Assembly: GCA_044869805.1 (NCBI GenBank)
Contig: JBIOXV010000155.1
Coordinates: forward strand, 9,736-73,735
Reading direction: 5' to 3'
DNA from: CAWDVR01 sp044869805
Lineage (GTDB): Bacteria > Acidobacteriota > Thermoanaerobaculia > Multivoradales > SZUA-115
DNA length: 64,000 nucleotides
Each line of letters opens with the position of its first letter. The stretch's first letter is position 1. Of the stretch, positions 16,290 to 25,100 are shown piece after piece. A model generated the notes under the pieces. It was not told the DNA's origin. It made no database searches and saw nothing but the letters and a program-made list of their open reading frames with translations. The position numbers and the translations under genes are program-made.

Positions 16290-17012
16290 GACGCGCCAGA
16301 TCAGCGCCGCGTTGCGCCCGGCGGCGGTGCCGTCGAGCCGGTAGCTCGCCAGCCGATCCGCCGCGCAGCGCGTGCAGGCATCGACCCGGCGCACGTCCTC
16401 GATGCCGGTGCGGGTGAGCTGCGCAGCCACCGCGGCACCGAGGTCGAGGTGGGGCCTGGCGCCGGCGCCCGGCTGCCTGAAGTCGGCGCCGGCCGCGGCG
16501 CACACCTCCCGCGCCACTTCTTCGCCGACCTCGTAGCAGCAAGGCCCGATCGCCGGCCCGATCCACGCCGTCAGCCGGCCCGGTGACAGCGGCAGGGCCT
16601 CGACCGTGGCCCCCACCACGCCGGCAGCGATACCGCGCCATCCGGCGTGCACGGCGGCGACGGCGCCCGCCCCGGCTCGAGCGCCGCCCAGAAGCACCGG
16701 CACGCAGTCGGCGGTGACGACCAGCACGGCGAGGTCCGGGTCCGCGGTCCACAGCGCGTCGCCTTCGCCGCAGTCCCCGGCGGCAGCCTCGCGCACGCGG
16801 GCGGAATGCACCTGCTTGACCCACGCCGCTTCGAGCCGCGGGCTCTCGCCGAGGCACGCGAGGAGCGTGGAGCCTTCCCAGGCCGGTCCCCGGCCCACGA
16901 AGCGCACCTCGAGCTGCGGCGTCGAGTCGCGCCACAGCCAGAAGCCATGCGCCTCGATCGGGCCGGGGCAGGCCCGTTCCGGGAGCTCGCAGGGGACCGG
17001 CGGGAGTGCCAT
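16272..17012 (-). CDS. pgeF: Peptidoglycan editing factor PgeF / multicopper-like laccase-domain protein (YfiH)
   Basis: A 246-residue cytoplasmic zinc enzyme. Metal ligands are visible in VKQVHSARV (His), TADCVPVLL (Cys) and HAGWRGIAAG (His), followed by the GPCCYEVGEEV block. Homologues remove wrongly incorporated L-Ser from UDP-MurNAc-Ser, or act on purine nucleosides. It fits with the cell-wall genes around it. Its 3' end overlaps rlmN, and its start lies about 40 bp from the divergent ftsE. Confidence 0.9.
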   Translation of the reverse strand: MALPPVPCELPERACPGPIEAHGFWLWRDSTPQLEVRFVGRGPAWEGSTLLACLGESPRLEAAWVKQVHSARVREAAAGDCGEGDALWTADPDLAVLVVTADCVPVLLGGARAGAGAVAAVHAGWRGIAAGVVGATVEALPLSPGRLTAWIGPAIGPCCYEVGEEVAREVCAAAGADFRQPGAGARPHLDLGAAVAAQLTRTGIEDVRRVDACTRCAADRLASYRLDGTAAGRNAALIWRVSDRRA

Positions 17013-17053
17013 CGCGGCCGGATTGTACCCACGATAGACTGCCCCGAAACGTC

Positions 17054-17929
17054 GTGATCCGCTTCTTCAACGTCGGTAAGCGCTACTTCGGCGACCAGCT
17101 CGCGCTCTCCGATCTCACCTTCCACATCCCGCGTGGCGAGCTGGTTTTCCTGACCGGCGCGAGCGGCGCCGGCAAGACCACGCTGCTCAAGCTGATCTTC
17201 CGCCAGGAGGCCCCGACCACGGGCCAGATCCTGGTCAACGGCCGCAACGTCTCCTCGATCCCGGAGAGCAAGATCCCTTACCTCCGGCGCACGATCGGCG
17301 TGGTGTTCCAAGACTTCCGCTTGATCCCCCGCCAGACCGTGCTCGAGAACGTCACCTTCCTGCCCCGCATCTTGGGCATGGACTTGGGCGTGCGCAAGCG
17401 CCTCGCCTTCGAGGCGCTGCGGCGGGTGGGCCTGGCCGACCGCGCCAACGCCTTCCCTCAGCACCTGTCGGGAGGCGAGCAGCAGCGGGTGGCCATCGCG
17501 CGCGCGATCATCAACGAGCCGGAGCTGCTGATCGCCGACGAGCCCACCGGCAACCTCGACCCCGACCTGTCGCGCGAGATCGTCCGCCTGTTCCTCGAGA
17601 TCAATCGGCGTGGCACGACGGTGATCCTCGCCACTCACGACCGCGACCTGATCCATCGCGTCGGCGGCAGGATCCTGACCCTCGACCACGGCCGCCTGGT
17701 CGGCGACCAGACCCTCCCTGCCAGCGATCCCGACTTCGACATCCCCGGGGCTCTCGCGGCCGAGAGCGCGACCGAGGACGCCGGCCCGGTCGACGTCGAC
17801 CAGGCGCCGGCCGCACCGCCGGGCAAAGGGGGCGAGGCCGAGCCCGTGCCGGCCCTGGCCGCGGCCGCGGAGGCCCAGGAAGGCGCCACGGAAGGCGCCC
17901 CGGAAAGTGCCACGGAAGGCGGCGCATGA
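17054..17929 (+). CDS. ftsE: Cell division ATP-binding protein FtsE with an extended acidic tail
   Basis: ATPase of the FtsEX complex, which activates amidase-driven septal wall hydrolysis. Walker A GASGAGKT at 35-42, signature LSGGEQQR from 138 and Walker B LLIADEPTGNLD are intact. The core ends near residue 222. A further 70 residues form an Ala/Glu/Pro-rich tail absent from typical FtsE (about 220 residues). The GTG start at 17054 gives MIRFFNVGKRY, matching family N-termini. It overlaps ftsX by 4 bp. Confidence 0.9.
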   Translation: MIRFFNVGKRYFGDQLALSDLTFHIPRGELVFLTGASGAGKTTLLKLIFRQEAPTTGQILVNGRNVSSIPESKIPYLRRTIGVVFQDFRLIPRQTVLENVTFLPRILGMDLGVRKRLAFEALRRVGLADRANAFPQHLSGGEQQRVAIARAIINEPELLIADEPTGNLDPDLSREIVRLFLEINRRGTTVILATHDRDLIHRVGGRILTLDHGRLVGDQTLPASDPDFDIPGALAAESATEDAGPVDVDQAPAAPPGKGGEAEPVPALAAAAEAQEGATEGAPESATEGGA

Positions 17930-18834
17930 CGCTGCGCAAGGCGCTCGTCTACTTCTTCCGCGAGGCGGCGCTCAACCTGCTGCGGAGCTGGAAAGTGAGC
18001 CTGGTGGCGGTCGCCACCATCGCGGTCAGCCTGTTCGTGGGCGGTGCGTTCCTGCTGCTCTCCGGCAACCTCGGGGCGTTGGTCGAGCAATGGCGCCGGG
18101 AAACCAAGGTGATGGTGTACCTGTCACCCACAGCTTCGGCAGCGGAGACGGAAGCGCTGGCCGCAGAGGCTCGCGCTCTGCCCTGGGTGACGGGCGTGGA
18201 AACGGTGGCGGAGGAGGTGGCGCGCCAGCGCTTCCAGCGCCTCTTCCCCAGCCTCTCCGAGCTGGTCGAGGGTGGCGCTCAGGAGCCCCTGCCGGCTTCG
18301 CTGGAGGTGGCCTTCGACCCCCGGCGTGCGGAGCCGCGGGCCTTTGCCACCTGGATCGCCGATTGGAAGCAGCGCCCCGCCGTGGCCATGGTGGACGACG
18401 ACCGCGAGTGGCTTGCCGAGCTCGCCACCATCGTGGCGCTGGCGCGCGGCCTCGGGCTGGGCCTCGGTCTGGTGCTGCTGGCGGCGGCGGTGTTCACCAT
18501 CGCCAGCGTGGTCCGCCTGACCGCTTACCTCTACCACGACGAGATCTCGATCATGCGGCTGGTGGGCGCCACCGAGTTCTTCATCCGCGGCCCCTTCTAC
18601 GCCGAGGGCCTGCTGCAGGGCCTGCTGGGCGCCGTGGTCGCGGCCGGCGGCCTCTTCGCCGCCTTCCAGGCGCTCGCTCCCCGCGCCGCGGAGTCGGCGT
18701 GGGGAGCCCTGGTGCTGGGCCGCTTCCTTCCCCTCTCGCAGCTCGCCGCCCTGGTGGCGCTCGGCGCCGCCGCGGGCCTGGTGGGAGCCGTGGCCTCGCT
18801 GCGCCGCGAGAAGCTCGCGGTGGTCGAGGAGTAG
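17926..18834 (+). CDS. ftsX: Cell division protein FtsX
   Basis: A 302-residue permease-like partner of FtsE. A cytoplasmic N-terminus (LRKALVYFFREAALNLLRSW) is followed by helix 1 (about 25-47) and a periplasmic domain (about 48-170) that contacts wall-hydrolase activators. The C-terminal block has three helices and includes the conserved EISIMRLVGATEFFIRGPF segment. ATGA coupling to ftsE supports the pair. A strong terminator follows, though its U-run lies on the other strand. Confidence 0.9.
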   Translation: MTLRKALVYFFREAALNLLRSWKVSLVAVATIAVSLFVGGAFLLLSGNLGALVEQWRRETKVMVYLSPTASAAETEALAAEARALPWVTGVETVAEEVARQRFQRLFPSLSELVEGGAQEPLPASLEVAFDPRRAEPRAFATWIADWKQRPAVAMVDDDREWLAELATIVALARGLGLGLGLVLLAAAVFTIASVVRLTAYLYHDEISIMRLVGATEFFIRGPFYAEGLLQGLLGAVVAAGGLFAAFQALAPRAAESAWGALVLGRFLPLSQLAALVALGAAAGLVGAVASLRREKLAVVEE

Positions 18835-18862
18835 AGGCCAGGGGAGCAGCGAGCAGGGGCGC

Positions 18863-18894
18863 AAAGAAAAGGGGCGCGACCCGCGTCGCGCCCC
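18863..18894 (-). terminator. Intrinsic terminator of the OmpA-family gene
   Basis: A perfect 10-bp GC stem (GGGGCGCGAC / GTCGCGCCCC, 18871-18894) with a 4-base loop. On the minus strand it is followed by TTTTCTTT. The U-run therefore serves the OmpA-family gene that ends at 18923. On the plus strand the same hairpin may also stop ftsX transcripts less efficiently. Confidence 0.8.
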
Positions 18895-18922
18895 TGCTCT
18901 CCGACCCGCGGAGCGGCGGTTC

Positions 18923-20281
18923 CTACCGCACCTTCAGGATGATCACCGCGCGGCGGTTCTGCGCTCGGCCGGCGGCCGTCGAGTTGTCGCCCACCGGATC
19001 GGCGGAGCCACGGCCCTCGGTGGTGATGCGTGCCGGGTCGATGCCGTGCCGGGTCACGAGATAGCTCTTCACCGCGTCGGCACGTTGCTCGCTGATGCGC
19101 TGGTTGCTCGACTCCCCACCGTAGCTGTCCGAGTAGCCGATGACCAGGGCGTAGCGATCTGCGTCGTTCTTCATTCGCAGCGCCACCTCGTCGAGGGTCG
19201 CCTTGCAGCGGTTGTCCACCCGCGCGCTACCGGCCGCGAACTGGCACACCTCTTCGATAGTCGGCGGCGGAGGCGGCGGTGGCGGCGGCGGTGGTGCCGG
19301 AGGCGGTGGCGGCGGAGGCGGCGGCGGTGGTGCCGGAGGCGGTGGCGGCGGTGGAGGCTCCTCGACCGGCGGCGGCGGCGGAGGCGGAGGCTCCGGCCGC
19401 GGGAAGTAGGTCAGGCCGATCAAGCCGCCCAGCGGGCAGAAGGTATCGGTGTCGTCGACCTGCGCGAGGTTGGTGCGGAAGCCGAAGTTGAACGCCCACT
19501 CCGAGTCGTCCCCCAGCCACAGCCGGCCGCCCGTGATGAGGTCGATGTCGTCGTCCGGCTTGGAATCGCCGCCGTTGTAGATCGTGGCTCCCAGCTCGGT
19601 GATCCAGGCCAGGCGGTCGTTGACGTCGAAGGCGTAGCCGACGCCGGCCAGGATCTCCTCGGCGACGTCGAAGCTCGAGCCCTGGTCGGGGTCGGTGTCG
19701 CCGGGATCGCGGTAGCCGAGGTTGAGCACCCAGCCGCGCACGTCGTAGGCGAGGCCGATGCCGAAGCCCGGATCGCCGGTCACCAGGCCCTCGTCGTCAT
19801 CGCCGGTGGGCAGCTCCGCGAAGGCGTTCAGCGCGAAGCCGCTGTCGTCCTCCGAGTAGAGCGTCCACTTGGCGCCGACGCGGACGTTGCCGATGCCGTT
19901 GGCGTCGACCTCGTTGGTCACGAAGTGGCCGTTGACGAAGCCGGTCGTCCGGTTCTCTGAGCCGTCGAGAATGTCGTAGGGCGCCATCACGGAGATCTCG
20001 AAGCGGTCCGTGATGCCGTACGCCACGCTGGCGCTCAGGCGGTGGAAGTCGTAGGCCAGGTCGTTGGTGAAGTTGGGAGGGGTGGGAGCCGGCGCCACCG
20101 CGCGGTCCCAGTTGTTGTAGTAAAGCCCGAACGACCACTCACCCTGCGGCAGGGTGGTGCCGGTGAAGAGGCTGAAGTAGCCCGTTTCGCCGGTGATGGT
20201 CGGGCCGTTGGCGCCGTCGTCGGCGTAGCCGGCGCCCGCTAGCAGGCCGAGAACAGCGCACCAAGCAATTCTCCGTTTCAT
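18923..20281 (-). CDS. OmpA-family outer-membrane protein with long poly-proline linker
   Basis: A 452-residue protein. The signal peptide is 1-20 (GAGYA/DD). A beta-barrel-like domain runs from 21 to about 300 (alternating strands, aromatic girdles). A proline linker of about 45 residues (roughly 300-345) is interrupted only by VEE and two Ala. A C-terminal OmpA/peptidoglycan-binding domain follows, with SNQRISEQRADAVKSYLV, ITTEGRGSADPVGDN and GRAQNRRA; Asp and Arg there bind diaminopimelate. Start MKRRIAWCAVL gives a clean signal peptide. The linker's reading lies on a GGC-rich DNA repeat. Confidence 0.85.
   Translation of the reverse strand: MKRRIAWCAVLGLLAGAGYADDGANGPTITGETGYFSLFTGTTLPQGEWSFGLYYNNWDRAVAPAPTPPNFTNDLAYDFHRLSASVAYGITDRFEISVMAPYDILDGSENRTTGFVNGHFVTNEVDANGIGNVRVGAKWTLYSEDDSGFALNAFAELPTGDDDEGLVTGDPGFGIGLAYDVRGWVLNLGYRDPGDTDPDQGSSFDVAEEILAGVGYAFDVNDRLAWITELGATIYNGGDSKPDDDIDLITGGRLWLGDDSEWAFNFGFRTNLAQVDDTDTFCPLGGLIGLTYFPRPEPPPPPPPPVEEPPPPPPPPAPPPPPPPPPPPAPPPPPPPPPPPTIEEVCQFAAGSARVDNRCKATLDEVALRMKNDADRYALVIGYSDSYGGESSNQRISEQRADAVKSYLVTRHGIDPARITTEGRGSADPVGDNSTAAGRAQNRRAVIILKVR
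19281..19351. repeat. 36-bp period GC-rich repeat inside the OmpA linker
   Basis: Bases 19281-19315 recur identically at 19317-19351, a 36-bp (12-codon) period. The surrounding 19262-19390 is nearly pure GGC/GGT/GGA on the plus strand, which codes for proline on the minus strand. Unequal exchange here would change linker length by whole 12-residue steps and keep the frame. Confidence 0.8.
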
Positions 20282-20381
20282 CGCATTCCCCCATTTCTTG
20301 GTCGCCGAGACTCGAGGCGCTCGATGGAATCTCGGTATCTCTACAATCCAGCTCAAGATGGTAGCACAAGCGACTCGTCGC

Positions 20382-20405
20382 GGACCCCCCGGTCGCGGGG
20401 GGTCC
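20382..20405 (-). terminator. Strong GC hairpin between the DUF4388 and OmpA genes
   Basis: A 9-bp perfect stem GGACCCCCC/GGGGGGTCC with a 6-base loop, 22 bp after the DUF4388 stop. No U-run follows in the minus direction, so termination would have to be factor-assisted. It may otherwise protect or attenuate transcripts. Confidence 0.4.
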
Positions 20406-20426
20406 AGCGGGCGGGAAAAAGGCCGG

Positions 20427-21248
20427 TCAGCGCGAGGAGAGGAGCTGGGTCACGCGGTCGAGGAACGCCTTGCCCTGGGCCGCGCCGAGGTCGGCGGAGA
20501 GGACTTTCTCCGCGGCCCGCACCAGGTCGAGCAGGGCGTCGACCTTGCGACCGCCGGCTAGCTCGGCCTGGCTCAGGCGGTACGGGGCGTCGAGGGCACC
20601 GGGCTGGCCGTGGGTGCCGAGTAGGCCGCGGGCCATCTGGTGCACCTGCTCGAGGACCGCCCCGGCGTCGTCGGTCGAGAGCTTCTGCAGGCGCTCCACG
20701 GCCAGGTTGCCGAAGTCCTCGTCGAGGGCAATCAGGCCGGAGGTGATCATGCCGTAGAGCAGCTTGCAGACGTCGAACGGGCTCTCCCCCAGGGCGAGAG
20801 CGATCTCCTCGATCGAGCGCCGCTCGTCGATCTTCGAGATCAGGCCCCACTCCGCCGGCGACAGCGAGACCGAGGTCCTCTTGGCCTGGTTGGTGAAGAC
20901 CGGCACCAGGCGCGTGGAGGGGATGCGCTTGCCGAGCACCTGCCACTCGTCGATGCGGCGCGCCGCCTCCATCAGCAGGTTGGTGTTCGAGCGCTTGATG
21001 GTGGTGGCCGGGGAGGTCTTGCCGGGGTGGAACACGAACTCGCCTTCGTTCCACACCGCCAGCTCGTAGACCGCCTCTTCGCCTTCTAGGTTGCCGGCCT
21101 TGGCATGCACGATCTGGCCGTCGCGCAGGAAGATCTCGCCACTCGCGCCGCCGCTCCTCAGGCTGAAGACACCGGTCTTGCCCGAAACCGAGACGAGCTG
21201 CACGATGTCTGGAAGCGGAAGTTCCTTTAGGGAGCCCTGAAAAGCCAT
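20427..21248 (-). CDS. DUF4388 (PatA N-terminal-like) protein
   Basis: A 273-residue cytoplasmic protein. Residues 1-105 match the DUF4388 pattern: MAFQGSLKELPLPDIVQLVS, SGKTGVFSLRSGG, GEIFLRDGQIVHAKAGNLEG, EEAVYELAVWNEGEFVFHPG. A winged-helix-like middle (SLSPAEWGLISKIDERRSIE) and a helical tail follow. Such proteins occur beside response regulators and roadblock/MglB-type GTPase modules in Myxococcota and Acidobacteriota, but the biochemical role is unknown. A TATACT -10-like hexamer lies at 21305-21310 on the minus strand. Confidence 0.75.
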   Translation of the reverse strand: MAFQGSLKELPLPDIVQLVSVSGKTGVFSLRSGGASGEIFLRDGQIVHAKAGNLEGEEAVYELAVWNEGEFVFHPGKTSPATTIKRSNTNLLMEAARRIDEWQVLGKRIPSTRLVPVFTNQAKRTSVSLSPAEWGLISKIDERRSIEEIALALGESPFDVCKLLYGMITSGLIALDEDFGNLAVERLQKLSTDDAGAVLEQVHQMARGLLGTHGQPGALDAPYRLSQAELAGGRKVDALLDLVRAAEKVLSADLGAAQGKAFLDRVTQLLSSR

Positions 21249-21364
21249 CGCACCTCGGCTTTGTGATTGTGGGATTGGCTCGCGGCCCTGGCCGCCGGGT
21301 GCTTAGTATATGGCGAGGGTTCCGAACTTCGGCGGCCTGGCCGGTACTTTGTCCCTGCCGCCGC

Positions 21365-21868
21365 TCAGGCTCGCGGCCGCGCGGCCTGGAGCGCATCCAT
21401 CCGCAGCCGGTGCGCGCAGCACACCGCGACCGCCAGCGCATCCGTGGCGTCGGCGGCCAGGGGGTCGGCCGGCAAGCGGAGCAGCAGGCGCACCATTTTC
21501 GCCACTTGGCCCTTCTCGGCACGGCCGTTGCCGGCCACCGCCAGCTTCACCTCGGCGGGAGAGAACTCGCGGATCTCGGCGCCGGCGAGCGCCACGGTGG
21601 CGAGCAGGGCGCCGCGCGCCTCGGCGAGGACGATCAGCGAGCGCGAGTTGATGCCGCGGTAGGGCGTCTCGATCGCCACCAGGTCCGGCTGCCAGCGGGC
21701 GAGGAGCTCCCGCGCCTCGCTCGCGAGCTGCGCCAGGCGGGCGGGCAGCAGGTTGCCCCGGGTGGAGGTCACGCGCCCCACGGCCAGGCTCTCGAGCCGC
21801 GAGCCGACGATCTGCACGACGCCGAAGCCGGTGTGGATGCTGCCGGGATCGAACCCCAGGATGCGCAC
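21365..21868 (-). CDS. ruvC: Holliday junction resolvase RuvC
   Basis: Endonuclease that cuts Holliday junctions with RuvAB during recombination. The 167-residue protein starts MRILGFDPGSIHTGFGVV (catalytic Asp7). It also has VAIETPYRGINSRSL (catalytic Glu) and the C-terminal DATDALAVAVCCAH block with the remaining acids. The usual RuvC 'AVKLAVAGNGRAEKGQV' loop is present. ruvA and ruvB are not in this window. Confidence 0.93.
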   Translation of the reverse strand: MRILGFDPGSIHTGFGVVQIVGSRLESLAVGRVTSTRGNLLPARLAQLASEARELLARWQPDLVAIETPYRGINSRSLIVLAEARGALLATVALAGAEIREFSPAEVKLAVAGNGRAEKGQVAKMVRLLLRLPADPLAADATDALAVAVCCAHRLRMDALQAARPRA

Positions 21869-22037
21869 GGTCTCACGAGCCTCGAAGCGCGAGCCGAGCC
21901 GGCGATCCGTTCACGGATGGCATGGTGAGCCGCATTCTAGGTCCAGCGCTTGCGCCGATCCAAAGCCAGCCTGAGCGCTCAGCGCGTGAAATCGAGCTAA
22001 GTGCAACTAGGGGCAGGATTTCTCGGCCTGAGCAGAA

Positions 22038-22066
22038 TTGACTCGGGGGGCCTTGAGTGCTAGAAA
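22038..22066 (+). promoter_or_regulatory. Sigma-70 promoter for the kinase gene
   Basis: -35 TTGACT (22038-22043), a 17-bp spacer and -10 TAGAAA (22061-22066). Predicted start is near 22073, about 30 nt before the ATG at 22102. It lies in the 233-bp divergent gap between ruvC and the kinase gene. Confidence 0.55.
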
Positions 22067-22101
22067 GGGTTTCTCCAACGAGAGTTCCCGGAGCTACAAT
22101 C

Positions 22102-25100
22102 ATGCCGCAGATCTTCGTCGTCGAGCCCGAGAGCCGCTATGTGGAGCGCATCCGCGACGCGCTGGCCAACGACGCCGGCTGGTCGGTGGTGGCGCACGAG
22201 CGGGCGGAACGGGCTCTGCAAGCGGCGGCCGGCACGGCCCCGGACCTGGTCCTGGTCAACGTCGAGGTGGACGGCGCCGAAGTGCTGCTCTCCACCTTCG
22301 CGCGCCAGCGAGGAGGGCGCGGCGCGATCGCGCTGCTGCCGGAGCGCCGGGGCGGCGAGGCCGAGGCCTTCCGCGGCCGGGCCGACGCCGTGCTCGTCAA
22401 GCCGTTCGCCGAGCAGGACCTGCGGGTGGCGGCGAGGCGGGTGCTGGCCGGCGGCAAGGAAGCGCTCGATGCCACCGGCCACAAGCTCACTTCCGCCGAG
22501 ATCTTCGGCGATCTCCTGGCCGAGTTCCAGGAGTCGCCGGCCAGCCGGCGCTCGGTGGCCGTCGACGACGACGAGATCAACCGCAAGCTCGAGGAAACGC
22601 TCTCCGGCGTGCTGGGCGCGCAGCGCAAGCCGCCGGCACCTGCTCCTGCGGTCGCCGTCTCGCCGGCTGCCGCCACCTCGGTTGCTGCCGCTTCGGCGGC
22701 CGCCGCTGCCCCGAAGAAGCCGAAGTCGGCCACGGACGTCGACTCGCTGCTCTCCAAGCTCGACCTCGAGCACGGCAGGAGCAAGCCGGCACCCAGGCCG
22801 GCCCCGGCAGCGGTCCCTTCCGCGGCGAGCTCTCCCGCGACGGGCCAGAGCGCACCGGCACCGCGCGTAGCGCCCCCGGCATCCCCGATCCCGAGTGCGC
22901 CGCCTCCGAGCCCAGTGTCGGCCGGCGCCCCGCCCGTCACGCCGGGCGCGGGGCCGGCCGCCGCGCCTGCGCCGCGGCCGGCCTTCGCTTCCATGGAGAC
23001 CCCGCTCAGCGCCGCGCCGACACTCAAGATGGAGCTGCCGCCGCTCGCCGCATTGGAGCCGCCCTCTGTGGTCCCGATGGCGGCGCCACCGCCCTCGCCA
23101 CCGATCCCGCCACCGCTGGCGGCGCCGCCGGTGCACGTGGCCCCTGTGCACGTCGCCTCGGAGGCCGCGGTCACGCAGCGCATCCCGGTGTCCGGGCTGC
23201 CGGGCGTCGAAGGCCGCGAGTTCGGCCAGTACGCGCTGCTCGAGAAGATCGCCGTCGGCGGCATGGCCGAGGTGTGGAAGGCGCGCATGAAGGGCGTCGA
23301 GGGCTTCCAGAAGACGGTGGCCATCAAGAAAATTCTGCCCCACCTCACCGACAACTCGGCCTTCCTCAGCATGTTCATCGACGAGGCCAAGCTCGCCGCC
23401 CAGCTCGCCCATCCCAACATCACCCACATCTACGACCTGGGCAAGATCGGCCCCGACTACTACATCGCCATGGAGTACGTCGAGGGCCGCAACCTGCGCG
23501 CCCTGCTCAACGCAGCGCGGCGGCAGGGCGTGCGCTTCCCCCTCGGCCTGGCGCTGATGATCGGCGCCCGGCTGGCGAGCGCCCTCGACTACGCCCATCG
23601 CAAGAAGGGATTCGACGGCCACGAGCTCGGCCTGGTGCACCGCGACGTGTCGCCGCAGAACGTGCTGATCAGCAACGAGGGCGACATCAAGCTCTGCGAC
23701 TTCGGCATCGTCAAGGCGGTTTCGAAGGCGAGCCACACGCAGATGGGCGCGCTCAAGGGAAAGCTCCAGTACATGTCACCCGAGCAGGCGTGGGGCCGCC
23801 AGGTGGACGGGCGCTCCGATCTCTTCTCGCTGGGGGCGATCCTGTTCGAGATGCTCACCGGCCGGCGCCTGTTCCCGGGCGAGAACGAGATCTCGGTCCT
23901 CGAGGCGGTGCGCGAGTGCCGCATCGAGGCCCCCAAGGCGCTCGTCCCCTCGATTCCGGACGAGGTGGACGCGCTAGTGCGCAAGGCCCTGGGCAGAGAG
24001 CCGGGCGACCGCTTCCAGACCGCCGGCGCCATGCAGCAGGCCCTGGAGCACGTGCTCTACGCGCTCAAGCCCTCGCAGGCGGACCTCGCCACCTTCGTGC
24101 ACAAGCTGGCGAGCGGCCCCAGCCTGCCCGACACCGACAGCGGCTCGGTTCCCGGCGACAAGCTGGCGGCACCGTGGTCCGCGCCGGTGGCGCAGCCAGC
24201 GGCGCCGGTGCCGGCCGCCGAGCCGGTACGCGCTCGGCCCAGCGGATCGGCGCCGCGACCCGCGCCCAAGCCGGAGCCGGTGGCGCCTCCCTCCCGACTC
24301 TCCGCGTCCAGGGCCGAGGTGGTGGCGGTGCCGCCGCCCGCCGGCTCCGAGGTCGAGCTCGAGGAGGGCGGCAGCCGCGGCAAGACCGCGCTGATCGCCG
24401 CTATCGCGGCCACCGTGCTGCTGGGTGCCGTGGGGGTGTGGATGTTCATGGGCCGGGGCAAGAGTGGCGGACAGGCCCCGGCGGATGGGCAGGCGCCCCC
24501 GGCGGCCGAGGCGGCCGCCGACCCGACCTCGGTGCCGCCGACGGCAGAGGACGGGACGGCGGCGCTGCCCGCCGACGGCGCCGTGCCGCCGAGCGGCGAG
24601 ACCGCGGTCCCTCCGGCCGCCGTCGCGACCTCCCCCAGCGCCGAGCCTGCAAACATGGACGTCGCGCAGCTCGTCGACCGCGAGCTCGCCAAGCGCGAGG
24701 AGGACCTGCGCCGAAAGCTCGAGGCGGAGCAGAAGAAGCTCGAGCAGAGGCTGGCCGAGGCCAAGGCCGCGGAAGAGCAACGCAAGGTCACAGAGCCTGC
24801 CAAGGAAGCTGCGCCACCCCCGCCCACCACGCCTCCGGTGAGCGCCGCTCCCGCGGAGCCCGAACCGGCCCCGGTAGAGCCCGAGCCGGTGGCCGAAGGG
24901 CGCGTCGAGCCCGAGCGCCAGGCGGAGGCCGCGGCGCCTCCCGTCGCGCCCCCCGCGGCGCCGCAAGTCGAGCTGGGTCAGTTGGTCAAGATGGGTCCGG
25001 GGGTGGTTCCGCCCTCGCTTGTCACGTTCACCAAACCGGAGTATCCTGCCGTGGCCCGCCGCCTCAGGGTCGAAGGAACCGTCGAGGCGGAGGTGCTCGT

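Noticed and set aside
19203..19409. A glycine-rich small protein on the plus strand
   Set aside because: It is the complement of the OmpA proline linker and has no ribosome site or signal of its own.
20382..20405. A riboswitch before the OmpA-family gene
   Set aside because: Only one simple GC hairpin is seen, with no multi-helix aptamer.
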